Made by a program: the position numbers and the translations under genes. The notes under the pieces are model-generated. The model did not search any database. It saw only the letters and a program-made list of their open reading frames with translations, and had not been told where the DNA came from. From assembly GCA_963847595.1 (NCBI GenBank), contig CAWKAJ010000003.1, positions 332,528-396,527 of the forward strand: 64,000 bases of DNA. Reading direction: 5' to 3'. Position 1 is the stretch's first letter. Each line of letters opens with the position of its first letter. The DNA comes from JACWAE01 sp963847595. GTDB lineage: Bacteria; Chloroflexota; Dehalococcoidia; SZUA-161. This document shows positions 42,145-52,045 of this stretch, one piece after another.

Positions 42145-44661
42145 TTAGCCTGACTGGCGTGGCAGATTAGGATGTTCTACCGCCGCACTCCTACTAATTG
42201 ACAGGAACACCTCAACGATTCTGGGATCAAACTGCGTGCCGGCACAGCGCTTTAACTCTGCCAATGCCTGTTCGGTGGTGAATTTCTCCTGTCGGTAGGG
42301 ACGCAGCGAAGTCATGGCATCATACGAGTCGGCCACCGCCATAATTCGCGCATCAAGCGGGATATTCTCACCTTTTAGACCCGCAGGGTAGCCACTGCCA
42401 TCGTAGCGTTCGTGATGATACTGAATTGCCGCCAGACAACCACTCAAACTCTCGACATGTTTGAGTATGGCCACACCCAGCTTCGGATGTGCACGTATCG
42501 GCTCCCAGTCTTCGTCACTCAACGGCCCGGACTTCATGAGCACTCTGTCGGATACCCCTATCTTGCCTATGTCGTGCAACAATGCCGCGGCTCGCAGTGT
42601 GGCTATCCTCTCCTGGGAGTAGCCCAGTGCCTCGGCAATGTCGGTAGCATACTTGCTCACTTTCTTCGAATGACCGTACGTGTAATGGTCCTTGGCATCA
42701 ACTGTAGCTGCCAGAGCATAGATTGTGCTGAGAATTCCAGGCTCCCTCTCCGGCTTCGCCCCCGCTGTTAATACATCGGATGCCATTATCTCCGATGCCA
42801 GGCATATCCGATTCCTCCCCATCTGCTTCGCATAGTATAGTGACGCATCCGCCGCCTGGATTATCTCTTCTCTCATAACTCCATCTGTTGGCCAGGAGGC
42901 TATGCCAATACTGCAAGTCAACGGAGCACCCTTCGAATCCAGCTCTACCTCTATCCTCTTCCGTATCCTCTCGGCAACTTTGCAGGCGTCATCGAGAGAT
43001 GCCTGGGGCAGTATGACAGTAAACTCATCCCCGCCGTAGCGGAAAGCCATGTCTATGCCTCTTATCGAACTCTTAATGTATTGCCCTATTTGCTTGAGCA
43101 TGTCATCACCGGCTAGATGACCGTAGATGTCGTTATAGGCTTTAAAGAGATCCATATCCAAAAACAGCAAGGAGAATATATCACCGAAGCGAGAGCATCT
43201 GGATATCTCCTCATTAAGGCGCTCGTGAAAATAACGATGGTTAAATAAGCCGGTCAACTCATCGGTATGAGCCCTCTCCTTGGCTTTACCATAAAGCTGG
43301 GCGTTTTCCATCACTACCCCTGCCTCACTAACTACAGTCACGAGCAGGTCCATATCGTCCGTCGAATATGATCCTCCCGATTGCTTCTTGCTCAATGCCA
43401 GAATGCCAATCAGGTTACCTTTGCTTTTTATCGGGCAGAGCAGCTCTATTTCTAAAGCCTCAAGGCTCTTCCTTTCTACCTCCGACAGTCCCTTGAATTC
43501 CGGAGCCACATCTATTAGCTCCCGGGAAAGAGGCTTTTCTTCTTTAGTGAGCCAATTAATTATTGGACTATCCTTAACCAGCTTTATCGAAGTGATCGGC
43601 TCTCCTTCAACTAGCCTCTCGGCATATCGAGAAGTAAAATCGCCATCGCTGGAGAGCAAAAGGCTTGCTTGGCTCGCTCCTACAGCTTTTGTTAACGGTC
43701 GCAACATCGCCTCCGCTAACTCTCCCAGGTCAAGAACGCTGCCCATCCTCTGAGCAAAATGAAGCACTATTTGCCTGTAGTCATAGCTTTCCCCGTAAAA
43801 CATCCTGTCCACAACTCGCTGGAGTCGCATCCTCAATGGATTGAACAGCCAGGCCATGAAAAGCGCCATCGCGAAGATAGCCGCCAGGTTGGCGGAGGTG
43901 TTCCATCCCTGGAGGAAGTAATGCACGACGTAGAGCACAAGCAGGAATGAAGCGGTGACAAAAATGCTTACCAGTGAGTACACAAGTCCTTTCCTTGCAA
44001 GAAGCTTCATATCGAGTAACCTATATCTCGTGACGGCATAGCTAATCATCAGGGCATTGCCTAGATGACCAATGAGCTCAATGGGATATTTTGGGAAAGG
44101 AGGAACGGCACTTCTAATGCTGAAAATCGTTAACAGAGAAACACCTACCAACAGGTAAGCAACTCTATTCCTGCTTAAGGGATCCTTCAAAGCACGATAC
44201 CTTTGTAATAGGTAAAATATTGATAATCCCGTAAACAATGCGCCGCCGATACTCATCAAATATATCCACTGCCCATAGTTAACACTTAGTTCTCCACTCT
44301 TCAACAACTCGAACCTCTGAGGGATATAGCCTAAAGCGGCCAGAATGCCAAGACATACAACAAACAAATATCCCAATTTCTGCCATCTGTCTGCGTTTTT
44401 GTGAGTAAATGAGCATATGAAGCTAAAATAGGCTACAACCGACCACAAGCCTGATACAGGCAGCAATCTTGTCCACATGGAAAATAACTGCGGAAAGGGA
44501 TTGAGGTACACCATGAAGCTACTCAAGCTCCAGCATGTAGCCGCAATTAGATATACTAAGAAGAGCTTCCGCATCCTTAGCCGCATATCACGAAGAAGAA
44601 TGGTGATAAGTGAGAGGTAGATGATTAAACTTATCAATGGAACCAAAGAATAGGCATTCAT
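42145..44661 (-). CDS. Membrane sensor with GAF, GGDEF and HD-GYP domains
   Basis: 838 residues. Residues 1-225 contain about seven membrane helices of the histidine-kinase N-terminal 7TM type; a second pair lies near 230-275. A GAF domain follows (about 295-460), then GGDEF (about 470-625; the site reads YGGDEFTVIL, so active), then HD-GYP (about 640-820; HDIGKIGVSD and HHERYDGSGYP, intact). The protein can therefore both make and degrade cyclic di-GMP in response to a membrane signal. No adjacent gene suggests the target. Confidence 0.9.
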   Translation of the reverse strand: MNAYSLVPLISLIIYLSLITILLRDMRLRMRKLFLVYLIAATCWSLSSFMVYLNPFPQLFSMWTRLLPVSGLWSVVAYFSFICSFTHKNADRWQKLGYLFVVCLGILAALGYIPQRFELLKSGELSVNYGQWIYLMSIGGALFTGLSIFYLLQRYRALKDPLSRNRVAYLLVGVSLLTIFSIRSAVPPFPKYPIELIGHLGNALMISYAVTRYRLLDMKLLARKGLVYSLVSIFVTASFLLVLYVVHYFLQGWNTSANLAAIFAMALFMAWLFNPLRMRLQRVVDRMFYGESYDYRQIVLHFAQRMGSVLDLGELAEAMLRPLTKAVGASQASLLLSSDGDFTSRYAERLVEGEPITSIKLVKDSPIINWLTKEEKPLSRELIDVAPEFKGLSEVERKSLEALEIELLCPIKSKGNLIGILALSKKQSGGSYSTDDMDLLVTVVSEAGVVMENAQLYGKAKERAHTDELTGLFNHRYFHERLNEEISRCSRFGDIFSLLFLDMDLFKAYNDIYGHLAGDDMLKQIGQYIKSSIRGIDMAFRYGGDEFTVILPQASLDDACKVAERIRKRIEVELDSKGAPLTCSIGIASWPTDGVMREEIIQAADASLYYAKQMGRNRICLASEIMASDVLTAGAKPEREPGILSTIYALAATVDAKDHYTYGHSKKVSKYATDIAEALGYSQERIATLRAAALLHDIGKIGVSDRVLMKSGPLSDEDWEPIRAHPKLGVAILKHVESLSGCLAAIQYHHERYDGSGYPAGLKGENIPLDARIMAVADSYDAMTSLRPYRQEKFTTEQALAELKRCAGTQFDPRIVEVFLSISRSAAVEHPNLPRQSG

Positions 44662-45083
44662 CTTCTAATTGAACCTCCCCAAGGCCAGAGCCTCTTGACA
44701 CTTCACATTCACTTCCGATTATCCAACCAATGAGAGCATGTTCAATCCTACAATGGTAACAGTCTTGGCAGTACTTCAGACGTGGAAAAACTGCACTTAA
44801 GTCATTCAGATTACGATAATGACCACCGGAGTACCCTTTACCACACGAGACATAATCTAACTCTACTAAACAAACCCGAAAAGGCTACTGGCCATAGGTT
44901 TCTGAATGCATAATCGGGGCGAGAAAGAAGGCAACGAATTTTTATCACTATATTTATGTTATGAGTGTAATGAAGATTTGGAGGTTCTTAGTAGGACATA
45001 TGTAGAGATACTCTAGGAAGGACAGCACGAAGGCAGAAGTGGTGCAAGACGGTATTCGAACAGGTCTAATTCGGGGAACGCTT
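44662..45083. other. Intergenic region between the c-di-GMP protein and the methyltransferase
   Basis: 422 bases, AT-rich toward 44950. The ATG at 44661 is preceded by GGGGAGG at a rather long distance. No gene, RNA or repeat is recognised. Confidence 0.4.
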
Positions 45084-45797
45084 TCACGCGTTTGCTAACT
45101 TATATGCACTATTCAGGATTCCCTGACCTGAATAGACCAGCTTCGTCTCCGAAACCCGACAAAAACCAACAGCTTCAAGCAAAACCCTCTGCTCCTCAAA
45201 CCCAAACCTGTGGTGTTGACTCGCTCTCCGAAGGCTCCAGTTGTAGTACGCCATCTTCATCATGTCCGGCATTAAAGCTACCATCTTCCTCGCCGTTGTC
45301 GTAAGCCCCTCGGCTCGGACGTTATCTCTCATAACTCTTATGGAGGTCACTAAGGGACTCGTTCCCGCTCTCAGGTTTGCTAGGACTATTTTACCTCCAG
45401 GCTTTAGAACGCGATGAAGTTCTTTTAGCGTATCCTTTCGATCCTCCCTAGGCACCGTATACAGTGTGTTATTTGATACTATCCTATCAAAACAGTTATC
45501 CATGAAAGGTAACTGCTTTGCCAAATCCGCCAATATCCAGGTAGAATTACTATCCTTACTCCTATGCCTCTGGAGCGCTCCACAACAGTAATCCAGCGCG
45601 ACCACATGGCATCCTGCCTCTTCTAGCCTCATAGATAAGTTACCTGTGCCGGACCCTGCGTCTAGCACCAGCTCGCAGGGCTTTGCGCCCAACTCCTCGC
45701 ATACGTCGGAGAGCAACCGCCCGTACGTTGGCAGAAGATTGAGCACATCATAAACCTTGAAGTATCTCCTCCAGAATTCTGGATCAATCATGCCCAA
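45084..45797 (-). CDS. Class I SAM-dependent methyltransferase (GH3 neighbour)
   Basis: 237 residues. SAM motif I is VLDAGSGTGNLS near 44-55; motif II has ALDYCCGAL near 68; the later motif is LKPGGKIVLANLR near 130. It follows the GH3-like gene after 32 bases and is probably co-transcribed. Substrate unknown; a methyl ester or N-methyl modification of a GH3 product is possible (inference). Confidence 0.85.
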   Translation of the reverse strand: MGMIDPEFWRRYFKVYDVLNLLPTYGRLLSDVCEELGAKPCELVLDAGSGTGNLSMRLEEAGCHVVALDYCCGALQRHRSKDSNSTWILADLAKQLPFMDNCFDRIVSNNTLYTVPREDRKDTLKELHRVLKPGGKIVLANLRAGTSPLVTSIRVMRDNVRAEGLTTTARKMVALMPDMMKMAYYNWSLRRASQHHRFGFEEQRVLLEAVGFCRVSETKLVYSGQGILNSAYKLANA

Positions 45798-45829
45798 ACC
45801 CTGACAGGAAGGAGCCTTTAAGCAGTGGG

Positions 45830-47434
45830 TTATAGAGCCGGGTTCAGCAGCCTCTCAATCACTTCATCTGATGGGTTCATATGCGGAGGTTTCAGGTGAG
45901 CCAAGTCAGCACCGGCTGCACGCTGTCTTGCGGTATAGGCCTTAAATGCGCCTTGGGGCAATACGGTAACCTCCAGCGGTACTCGATCCATTAAGTCCAC
46001 ATGGGCAGCATAATAAGTGTCCAGCCTCTTCAGTTGCTCGTGTATAGCAGCAACGATCTTACCATTAAGTCTCTCGGCACCTGGTTTTAGCTCAAGGTAC
46101 AGATGCAAGTTTGGATTTGCCCCAACTACCTTTCGCGCGGCCCATTCCTTATAAGGCAATCCGGAGTTCTCTATCGCCTGCCAGATGATACTCTCGGAAA
46201 GGCGGATAAAACCGGCGAAATCTATAACGCCGTCTATTCTAGAATCAAACACCATCTGAGGTATATTTACATTGAGCTTTTCATTACGCAATGATGTTAT
46301 CTTGATTATATCGCCGAGGAAGTACCTGACCAAGGCACCTCCATAGAAATTTGTGATAACTATGCCGTAATTGTGCCCTGCTTCGAGCTCATCCAGCGTG
46401 AAGACATCCGGCCGATAGGTTTGATCAGCTAACCACTTGCGACACTGATCCTCAGATATAAACTCCAAGAAGTTGATATGGGGGAGAAATGTCATCGCAC
46501 CGTAGTCCCAGAGCTGCGCGGCTATCATGACTGTCTCGGTAGAACCATACACATTCAGAGGATACCTTCCCCAGGACCTTTTGATCCTCTCCCGATACAC
46601 CGTGGCATCTGTTCCTGTTGAAACCACTGCCTTAAGTGGCCACAGGTCTCTGGGAAAGATCGGGCGACGAGCTAATTTGCTCTTCAGCACTGCCCCCAAT
46701 ATCCGGGGCTGCCCATGCTTGACTAGTAAAGAGACAGCACTTTTAGGCCCCAAACTTCGACCTAACCGCTCTCCCACCGATATCAGCACACTGGACATTG
46801 CCATCACAAGGTCTATCCCCTCAGATAACCCCATCTCAAACCCTTTTCCTACCCTCTCCTCAAAGGGCATCTTTTCCGCTTCATCAAGCGGAGGTAGGAA
46901 ATCGAAGATACCCTCCTCTGCCGCCCTGCGCCCCCACGAACCGCTGGCATAGGGTGGTGGGGCTAGGCCATAGAGGAACTTGTCATGCTCTTCGAGAACC
47001 ACATCACCTCTTTTCTTACATGAGGCGAAGAGCAACATCGCTAAGCATGTATCTCCCAACTCTTGGTATATCCTGCTGGTTACAGGAACCCACTTGAACT
47101 GGTACTCGCCCGAATAGCATCGCAAGCCTGCGGTATGCTGCCAGAGCAAAGGCTTCTCAGGCAGCGCATCATCTCTTCGCTCTGGGAGATAAGGGACATA
47201 ATCATCGTAGGTGGTAATTGGCGCTAGCTCCCGAAACTCCTCTACGGTTCGAGGCTTCCGTCCGCGCATCACCTTCTTGCCCAACTCGCATCTATTCAGT
47301 AACTCGAGCTGCTCCAACAGCAGCCGGCGCTGGATGCCCATAAACTCCTCCATGCTGAGGTCGATAAACCCACAGCATTTTTGCCACAGCTCTTGAGTTC
47401 TTCCTTCCCTCAAGAGTTCATTAGCGCTTGGCAT
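45830..47434 (-). CDS. GH3-type acyl-acid amidosynthetase
   Basis: 534 residues resembling the GH3 auxin-responsive promoter family. The P-loop region near 110 reads QHTAGLRCYSGEYQFKWVPVT, the adenylate pocket is VYGSTETVMI near 289, and the later motif RYFLGDIIKIT near 376 suits the ANL/GH3 fold. GH3 enzymes adenylate a carboxylic acid and conjugate it to an amino acid. Bacterial members exist but substrates are mostly unknown. Here it pairs with a methyltransferase. Upstream is the 669-base AT-rich gap. Confidence 0.8.
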   Translation of the reverse strand: MPSANELLREGRTQELWQKCCGFIDLSMEEFMGIQRRLLLEQLELLNRCELGKKVMRGRKPRTVEEFRELAPITTYDDYVPYLPERRDDALPEKPLLWQHTAGLRCYSGEYQFKWVPVTSRIYQELGDTCLAMLLFASCKKRGDVVLEEHDKFLYGLAPPPYASGSWGRRAAEEGIFDFLPPLDEAEKMPFEERVGKGFEMGLSEGIDLVMAMSSVLISVGERLGRSLGPKSAVSLLVKHGQPRILGAVLKSKLARRPIFPRDLWPLKAVVSTGTDATVYRERIKRSWGRYPLNVYGSTETVMIAAQLWDYGAMTFLPHINFLEFISEDQCRKWLADQTYRPDVFTLDELEAGHNYGIVITNFYGGALVRYFLGDIIKITSLRNEKLNVNIPQMVFDSRIDGVIDFAGFIRLSESIIWQAIENSGLPYKEWAARKVVGANPNLHLYLELKPGAERLNGKIVAAIHEQLKRLDTYYAAHVDLMDRVPLEVTVLPQGAFKAYTARQRAAGADLAHLKPPHMNPSDEVIERLLNPAL

Positions 47435-47692
47435 TTTGCATCACCCTCAGCCTATAGGTCACGACGCAGTCCCAACTAAAGACCCGCGGCAGAGCAGATC
47501 AATGTATATATGTTGGGGAACACTCACTATCTCTTTTTCTCCCCAGAAAATATATTGACTGTGCAGTTAGTAGTAAGCTCTTAATCAGTTTAACTATTGT
47601 CTAAATTCTCTGGAATCCTGCTGTATTACTAAAGTACTATGCAGAGTAGGTATATACTACAAATTTAAAAATATGTCAAATTTCACATAAAG

Positions 47693-47916
47693 AAAAAGCC
47701 TTCCGCGAAACGGCGATAGTACGCGATGACATGTGTGTAATAGGTGATATCAACATCGTTGTTTAAAGGGCATGGAGCCGAGGGAAGTCAAAATGCCGAC
47801 CCGGGAGACTATGGAGTGGGTGTTATCCGACCGTTTTCTACTAGAAGATTAAGGGGTAAATGTCCCTGCCTTTATCCTTTTCCCCTACGTGCAGTTGGGT
47901 TTCGCGGAAGGCTTTT
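47693..47916. mobile_element. MITE-like element with 19-bp perfect terminal inverted repeats
   Basis: AAAAAGCCTTCCGCGAAAC (47693-47711) is exactly inverted at 47898-47916. The 186 bases between hold no gene. AAG flanks both ends, a possible 3-bp target duplication. The element is in a 669-base intergenic stretch (47435-48103) that is otherwise AT-rich and without a visible gene. The autonomous source is not present in the window. A very long hairpin RNA is an alternative. Confidence 0.6.
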
Positions 47917-48103
47917 TAAGACCTTCTTGCACTAGTATACATGTCGTGGTAGAATCTCGTAACTGTGATTAGCTCAGGGAAGAATCAAAAGAGAAAGTCC
48001 ACTCACGAATTCTTTGTGCGCAAAACCACAATATGGCAATGAATGCCATTTGATGCTTTAGGCAACTCGCTGATTGCGAATTCTGAAAAGGAGAGACTTC
48101 GAT

Positions 48104-48634
48104 ATGGCCAAGCCAATGAGCAACATTCACTTCAGGTTAATGAGTCTTTCCCTGCGATTTAGAGATTTCTTCTGGTCGCAAATGGATGTGGTGATGGAAG
48201 CGGGCGTAAGGCCGGGTTTTCAGGTACTGGATTTTGGATGCGGGATCGGCAGTCATTCAATAATCGCCTCCGAGCTCGTAGGAGCGAAGGGGAAGGTATA
48301 TGCTCTGGACATTCATCCGCTTGCGCTAAAGAAAGTGTGTGAGCTGGCTGCTAAGAAGAAACTGTCTAATATCCAGACTATATGCTCAAACTGTGCAACA
48401 GGATTGAAGGACGGAAGTATAGACGTTGTGCTGCTGTACGACGTGTTTCATGGGTTAAGTGACCCCAATTCGGTTCTGCAGGAACTGCACAGGGTACTGC
48501 GGCAGAATGGGCTCCTCTCATTTACTGATCATCATATGGACGATGGTGAAGTAGTGTCCAAGTTGACGAATATGGGGTTGTTCACGCTGTCGAAGAAACT
48601 CCATACAACATATCGTCTGTTGAAAGCTGGATGA
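48104..48634 (+). CDS. Class I SAM-dependent methyltransferase
   Basis: 176 residues from the ATG at 48104 with AAAAGGAGAG before it. Motif I is VLDFGCGIGSHS near 41-52, acidic residue in ALDIHPLAL near 70, then LLYDVFHGL near 112. A UbiE-like domain, complete but short. It is followed 54 bases later by the 87-residue gene. Confidence 0.8.
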   Translation: MAKPMSNIHFRLMSLSLRFRDFFWSQMDVVMEAGVRPGFQVLDFGCGIGSHSIIASELVGAKGKVYALDIHPLALKKVCELAAKKKLSNIQTICSNCATGLKDGSIDVVLLYDVFHGLSDPNSVLQELHRVLRQNGLLSFTDHHMDDGEVVSKLTNMGLFTLSKKLHTTYRLLKAG

Positions 48635-48688
48635 TAGTAGATGGTCAGCCAGTGAGACGCTGCATTATCCGGTAGATTGGAGTCGCAT

Positions 48689-48952
48689 ATGAAGGTTGTC
48701 ATGAAGCACGTCAGTGGTACTGCTAAAGGTAATCTGGAACGTGCCAAAGAAGAACTGACCAGGGTGCTCAGTTTCAGAGGCGATGTGGTCAGAGCGAGGG
48801 TACAAGGGTCGAAAATCATAGTGGAAATCGCCATAAATCCCCAATGGGATGTGCCATCTCAGGATAAGGTGAGCTACCTAACGGACTGGATACCAGCGAA
48901 GGTTAGGAGCGTTTTTGAGGTAATCAGTATATCTGAGGGAGAACCTAAATAG
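48689..48952 (+). CDS. Small protein of unknown function
   Basis: 87 residues from the ATG at 48689, after TTGGAG. No recognised domain. It is soluble, mixed alpha/beta in appearance (AKEELTRVLSFRGDVVRARV, then KIIVEIAINPQWDVPSQDKV). Probably a short cytosolic protein co-transcribed with the methyltransferase. Confidence 0.55.
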   Translation: MKVVMKHVSGTAKGNLERAKEELTRVLSFRGDVVRARVQGSKIIVEIAINPQWDVPSQDKVSYLTDWIPAKVRSVFEVISISEGEPK

Positions 48953-49079
48953 AACCATCTGAGCTGGCAACTATTGCTTGCCTAGCTGGGCAGCAGAGTC
49001 ACACTTGGTGTCATTCGCATCCCTTGACATCGCCTTCTCACTGAACAACATGGACGATTGTATAAGCTGAGTTACTGAG

Positions 49080-49763
49080 CTAAGGTTTGCGAAATGTGAG
49101 ACAATACAAATCCCCTTTAGCGACTTCTCGAACATTTATCTCTAACATATTTTGGGGTACCATATCCACTGGAGTTGTAATCGTTTCTGGCCGCTTTGAA
49201 TAGAAGCCATCTGAAAAAGGCACCTTCTCAAATTTTCGAGCAACTCTTTCTGTTTCATCTACTATGAGCAACTTGGTACCTGATTTGGAGACCCGAATCA
49301 TCTCTCGGATAGCAGCGGATTTATCATTAAAGAAGTTAATACCGCCAACATGGTAAACGACGTCAAAAACTGCATCCTTAAAAGGTAGATGCTCGGCTTC
49401 ACCCTGAAATAAATCGGCTTCCAATTTCCACTTCTTGATGTGCTTCTGACATTCATTTAGCATTCCTCGAGAAATATCCAAGCCAAAGTAACGTGCCGTG
49501 CGAGGAAGAATGCGCCAGTTTCCCCCGGCACCCACTGAGACCTCAAGGACTTTGTCACCGGTTCGAGCCTCTAATTCTTGCAAGTACTCCAGACGTCTCT
49601 TGGTGTCTCCTCCGCTTTTAAATAAAGCAAATATACTAGTTGAAATGGTATAAAATGGAGCCGTGCGGTCATAAAGTCTTTGGTATTTTCGATTTTGGCC
49701 TGAAATCTGCTGAAACATTAAGAAGTTGGGTGACGTTTCCCCCGAAAACAGTAACGCCGTCAT
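49080..49763 (-). CDS. Class I SAM-dependent methyltransferase
   Basis: 227 residues; an internal Met at 49718 would give 212 and starts just before the conserved region. Motif I reads KVLEVSVGAGGNWRIL near 70-80, motif II FGLDISRGMLNE near 92, and VVYHVGGINFF near 137 is the family's active strand. Overall closest to UbiE/Methyltransf_11. No linked gene suggests a substrate. Confidence 0.8.
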   Translation of the reverse strand: MTALLFSGETSPNFLMFQQISGQNRKYQRLYDRTAPFYTISTSIFALFKSGGDTKRRLEYLQELEARTGDKVLEVSVGAGGNWRILPRTARYFGLDISRGMLNECQKHIKKWKLEADLFQGEAEHLPFKDAVFDVVYHVGGINFFNDKSAAIREMIRVSKSGTKLLIVDETERVARKFEKVPFSDGFYSKRPETITTPVDMVPQNMLEINVREVAKGDLYCLTFRKP

Positions 49764-49810
49764 TTAGAGTCCTCCGCCCGTTGTCTAATCCTTATAGGAA
49801 GGTGGACAGG

Positions 49811-49981
49811 TCACTGAGGTAAATCTTTCTTAATCATTGTAACGAAATGCAGGTTGTTACTAAATTCCCGAGCTTCAACTGTCTTTATCTGATTGTTGAC
49901 AGAGGCAAGCTTGTCGGCAACTTCCAAACTCGGCTCCATAAGTATCAATTTCTTTAAGTACTCCAAACCGACAATAGCCAT
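49811..49981 (-). CDS. Short orphan frame, possible gene fragment
   Basis: 56 residues, MAIVGLEYLKKLILMEPSLE then VADKLASVNNQIK and a NNLHFVTMIKKD end. No ribosome site. Composition looks protein-coding and the last segment could be the tail of a larger decayed gene. Low confidence. Confidence 0.3.
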   Translation of the reverse strand: MAIVGLEYLKKLILMEPSLEVADKLASVNNQIKTVEAREFSNNLHFVTMIKKDLPQ

Positions 49982-50018
49982 ATTCTGTCATTGAGGAAGA
50001 CAAGTCGATTATTGTCCA

Positions 50019-51986
50019 CTAAAAAAGACCTTTAACCGCTTGTACTATGTCCTTCACCTGGGGTACCAGCAATGCCTCAAGTTTCGCATCATGTGGCAAT
50101 GCAAAATCGGCAGCTGCTACTTTTTTTATCGGAGCATCTAGATCCTCAAAGCACTTTTCCATTACAATCGATATTAACTCATTAACGTATCCTGCTCGAG
50201 ACATGGATTCTTGCGCAACTACGAGGCGGGTAGTCTTTTTTACTGACTCTATCAATGCTTCTTCATCGACCGGGACTAATGTTCTAAGATCCAGTACCTC
50301 TACATCGATCCCATCGTCGGCTAACTGATCAGCGGCGATCAGGGATTTCTGTACCATTGCTGAGTATGTCGCAACAGTAACATCTTTTCCCTTGCGCTTA
50401 ACCTCGGCTTTTCCAATTGGAATGCAATACTCATTAATTGGAACATTTCCCCGCTCCCTATATAAGTTCACGTGCTCTAGGAAAATTACTGGGAAGTCCG
50501 CACGAATTGCGCTTGTAAGGAGTCCCTTGGCGTCATAGGGCGTGGACGGTGCAATGACCGTCAAGCCCGGAGAATGAGCTAGCAAGGCTTCGGGACACAT
50601 AGACTGCTCCAGCCCACCACCTACTGCTGCACCCATTGCCATTCTAACTACTACTGGCAATGGTAAATTGCCTCCTTGCGTCTGCTGCCATGTACCGAGT
50701 TTCATATATAGAGCATCGAAGCAGACACATACGAATCCACCAAACATTATTTCTGCTATAGGACGAAGCCCAGTCCGGGCAACTCCTATTGCACTTCCAA
50801 TTATTGCTGCTTCAGATATTGGAGTATCAATGATCCTTCTATCACCAAACTCATCCAGCAAACCACGCGTTACTCCAAACATACCACCATATATTCCAAT
50901 ATCTTCACCAATAATAAATACTGTCTCGTCCCGCACCATCTCCTGTCTTAAGGCTTCATTGAGTGCTTTTCTATAGGTCATTTCCACAACTTCGTTCATC
51001 TCGTTACTCCATCTATTCGTCTGGTTACACCAGGCGTCATCAGTATCTTCGAGTTCGAATTCAGGTAGGCTAAGCGCTTTTTCTACCTCTGTAGCGACTT
51101 CCTTCGCAGCTTTGCTTTCCAGATTTTGCAATTCTTTTTTAGATAATACCTTGCTATCAAGTAAGAATTTCTTGAAACGTAGAATAGGATCACTTGTTTG
51201 CCATTTCCGTACTTCAGCCGGACTTCTATATACCTGAGGATCGCCTTCCCAATGGCCTCTCATCCTGTACGTTTTAGCTTCTATAAGACTCGGGCCTTCA
51301 CTCCTTGCTCTATCAATGGCGTCCGCCAGCACCTTATAACACTCCAGTACATCATTTCCATCTACCGCCCTGCCAGGAATCCCGTAGCCGACAGCCCTAG
51401 CTGAAATATTTCCTCCTGCGGTTGATTTGCTTACATGCAGAGAAATACCATACTCGTTATTCTCACATATAAAAACTATTGGTAATTTCCAGAGTGAGGC
51501 CATGTTTAGTGATTCATGGACAGGGCCGCGATTAGCTGTTCCATCACCAAAGAAACAGACGGTCACCTGATCAGTGCCTCTTATTTTTGACGAAAGGGCG
51601 GCTCCAACATAAATAGCTATGTCTTCTCCCAAGGTATTGCTTATTCCCAACAAACCATAACCCGGGGCAAACCAGTGTCCCTGGAAAGGGTCACCGCTTT
51701 TGACCTTTCTGTTGAAAAAGGAGGCGAGAACGTTTTGCAGAGGAACTCCTTTCGCTATGGCAGAGCTTATTCCACGATAATCAGCCTTCATATAGTCTTC
51801 TTTGCGCAGCAGTGAACCTGCCGCGACTGGCATGGCCTCCTGACCACTACCGAGATGAAATAGTCCCGTTATAATACCCCCAGCGGCTAATCCTCGAATT
51901 CTATCATCTGCTTGTCTACACAGGACCAGCCTATAGTACATATCAATCATGTCCTTTTTTGACGGCCTATTAGACTTCTTCCTCAT
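50019..51986 (-). CDS. 2-oxoacid dehydrogenase E1, fused alpha and beta subunits
   Basis: 655 residues. Alpha part 1-320: thiamine diphosphate motif starts at GDGTANRG (147 on) and ends near ENNEYG (175-180). Beta part from about 330: NEVVEMTYRKALNEALRQEM, then EDIGIYGG, and the C-terminal transketolase domain (VEVLDLRTLVPVDEEALIES). Fusion of the two subunits occurs in some acetoin- or pyruvate-type complexes. It is the last gene of the operon that supplies E2, E3, LipB and LipA. Substrate could be pyruvate, a branched oxoacid or acetoin. Confidence 0.9.
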   Translation of the reverse strand: MRKKSNRPSKKDMIDMYYRLVLCRQADDRIRGLAAGGIITGLFHLGSGQEAMPVAAGSLLRKEDYMKADYRGISSAIAKGVPLQNVLASFFNRKVKSGDPFQGHWFAPGYGLLGISNTLGEDIAIYVGAALSSKIRGTDQVTVCFFGDGTANRGPVHESLNMASLWKLPIVFICENNEYGISLHVSKSTAGGNISARAVGYGIPGRAVDGNDVLECYKVLADAIDRARSEGPSLIEAKTYRMRGHWEGDPQVYRSPAEVRKWQTSDPILRFKKFLLDSKVLSKKELQNLESKAAKEVATEVEKALSLPEFELEDTDDAWCNQTNRWSNEMNEVVEMTYRKALNEALRQEMVRDETVFIIGEDIGIYGGMFGVTRGLLDEFGDRRIIDTPISEAAIIGSAIGVARTGLRPIAEIMFGGFVCVCFDALYMKLGTWQQTQGGNLPLPVVVRMAMGAAVGGGLEQSMCPEALLAHSPGLTVIAPSTPYDAKGLLTSAIRADFPVIFLEHVNLYRERGNVPINEYCIPIGKAEVKRKGKDVTVATYSAMVQKSLIAADQLADDGIDVEVLDLRTLVPVDEEALIESVKKTTRLVVAQESMSRAGYVNELISIVMEKCFEDLDAPIKKVAAADFALPHDAKLEALLVPQVKDIVQAVKGLF

Positions 51987-52045
51987 GTCAAAACAATTCC
52001 TTTCACTGAAAATAACCTCATATGCATTTAGGGCAAACCTGCCAG

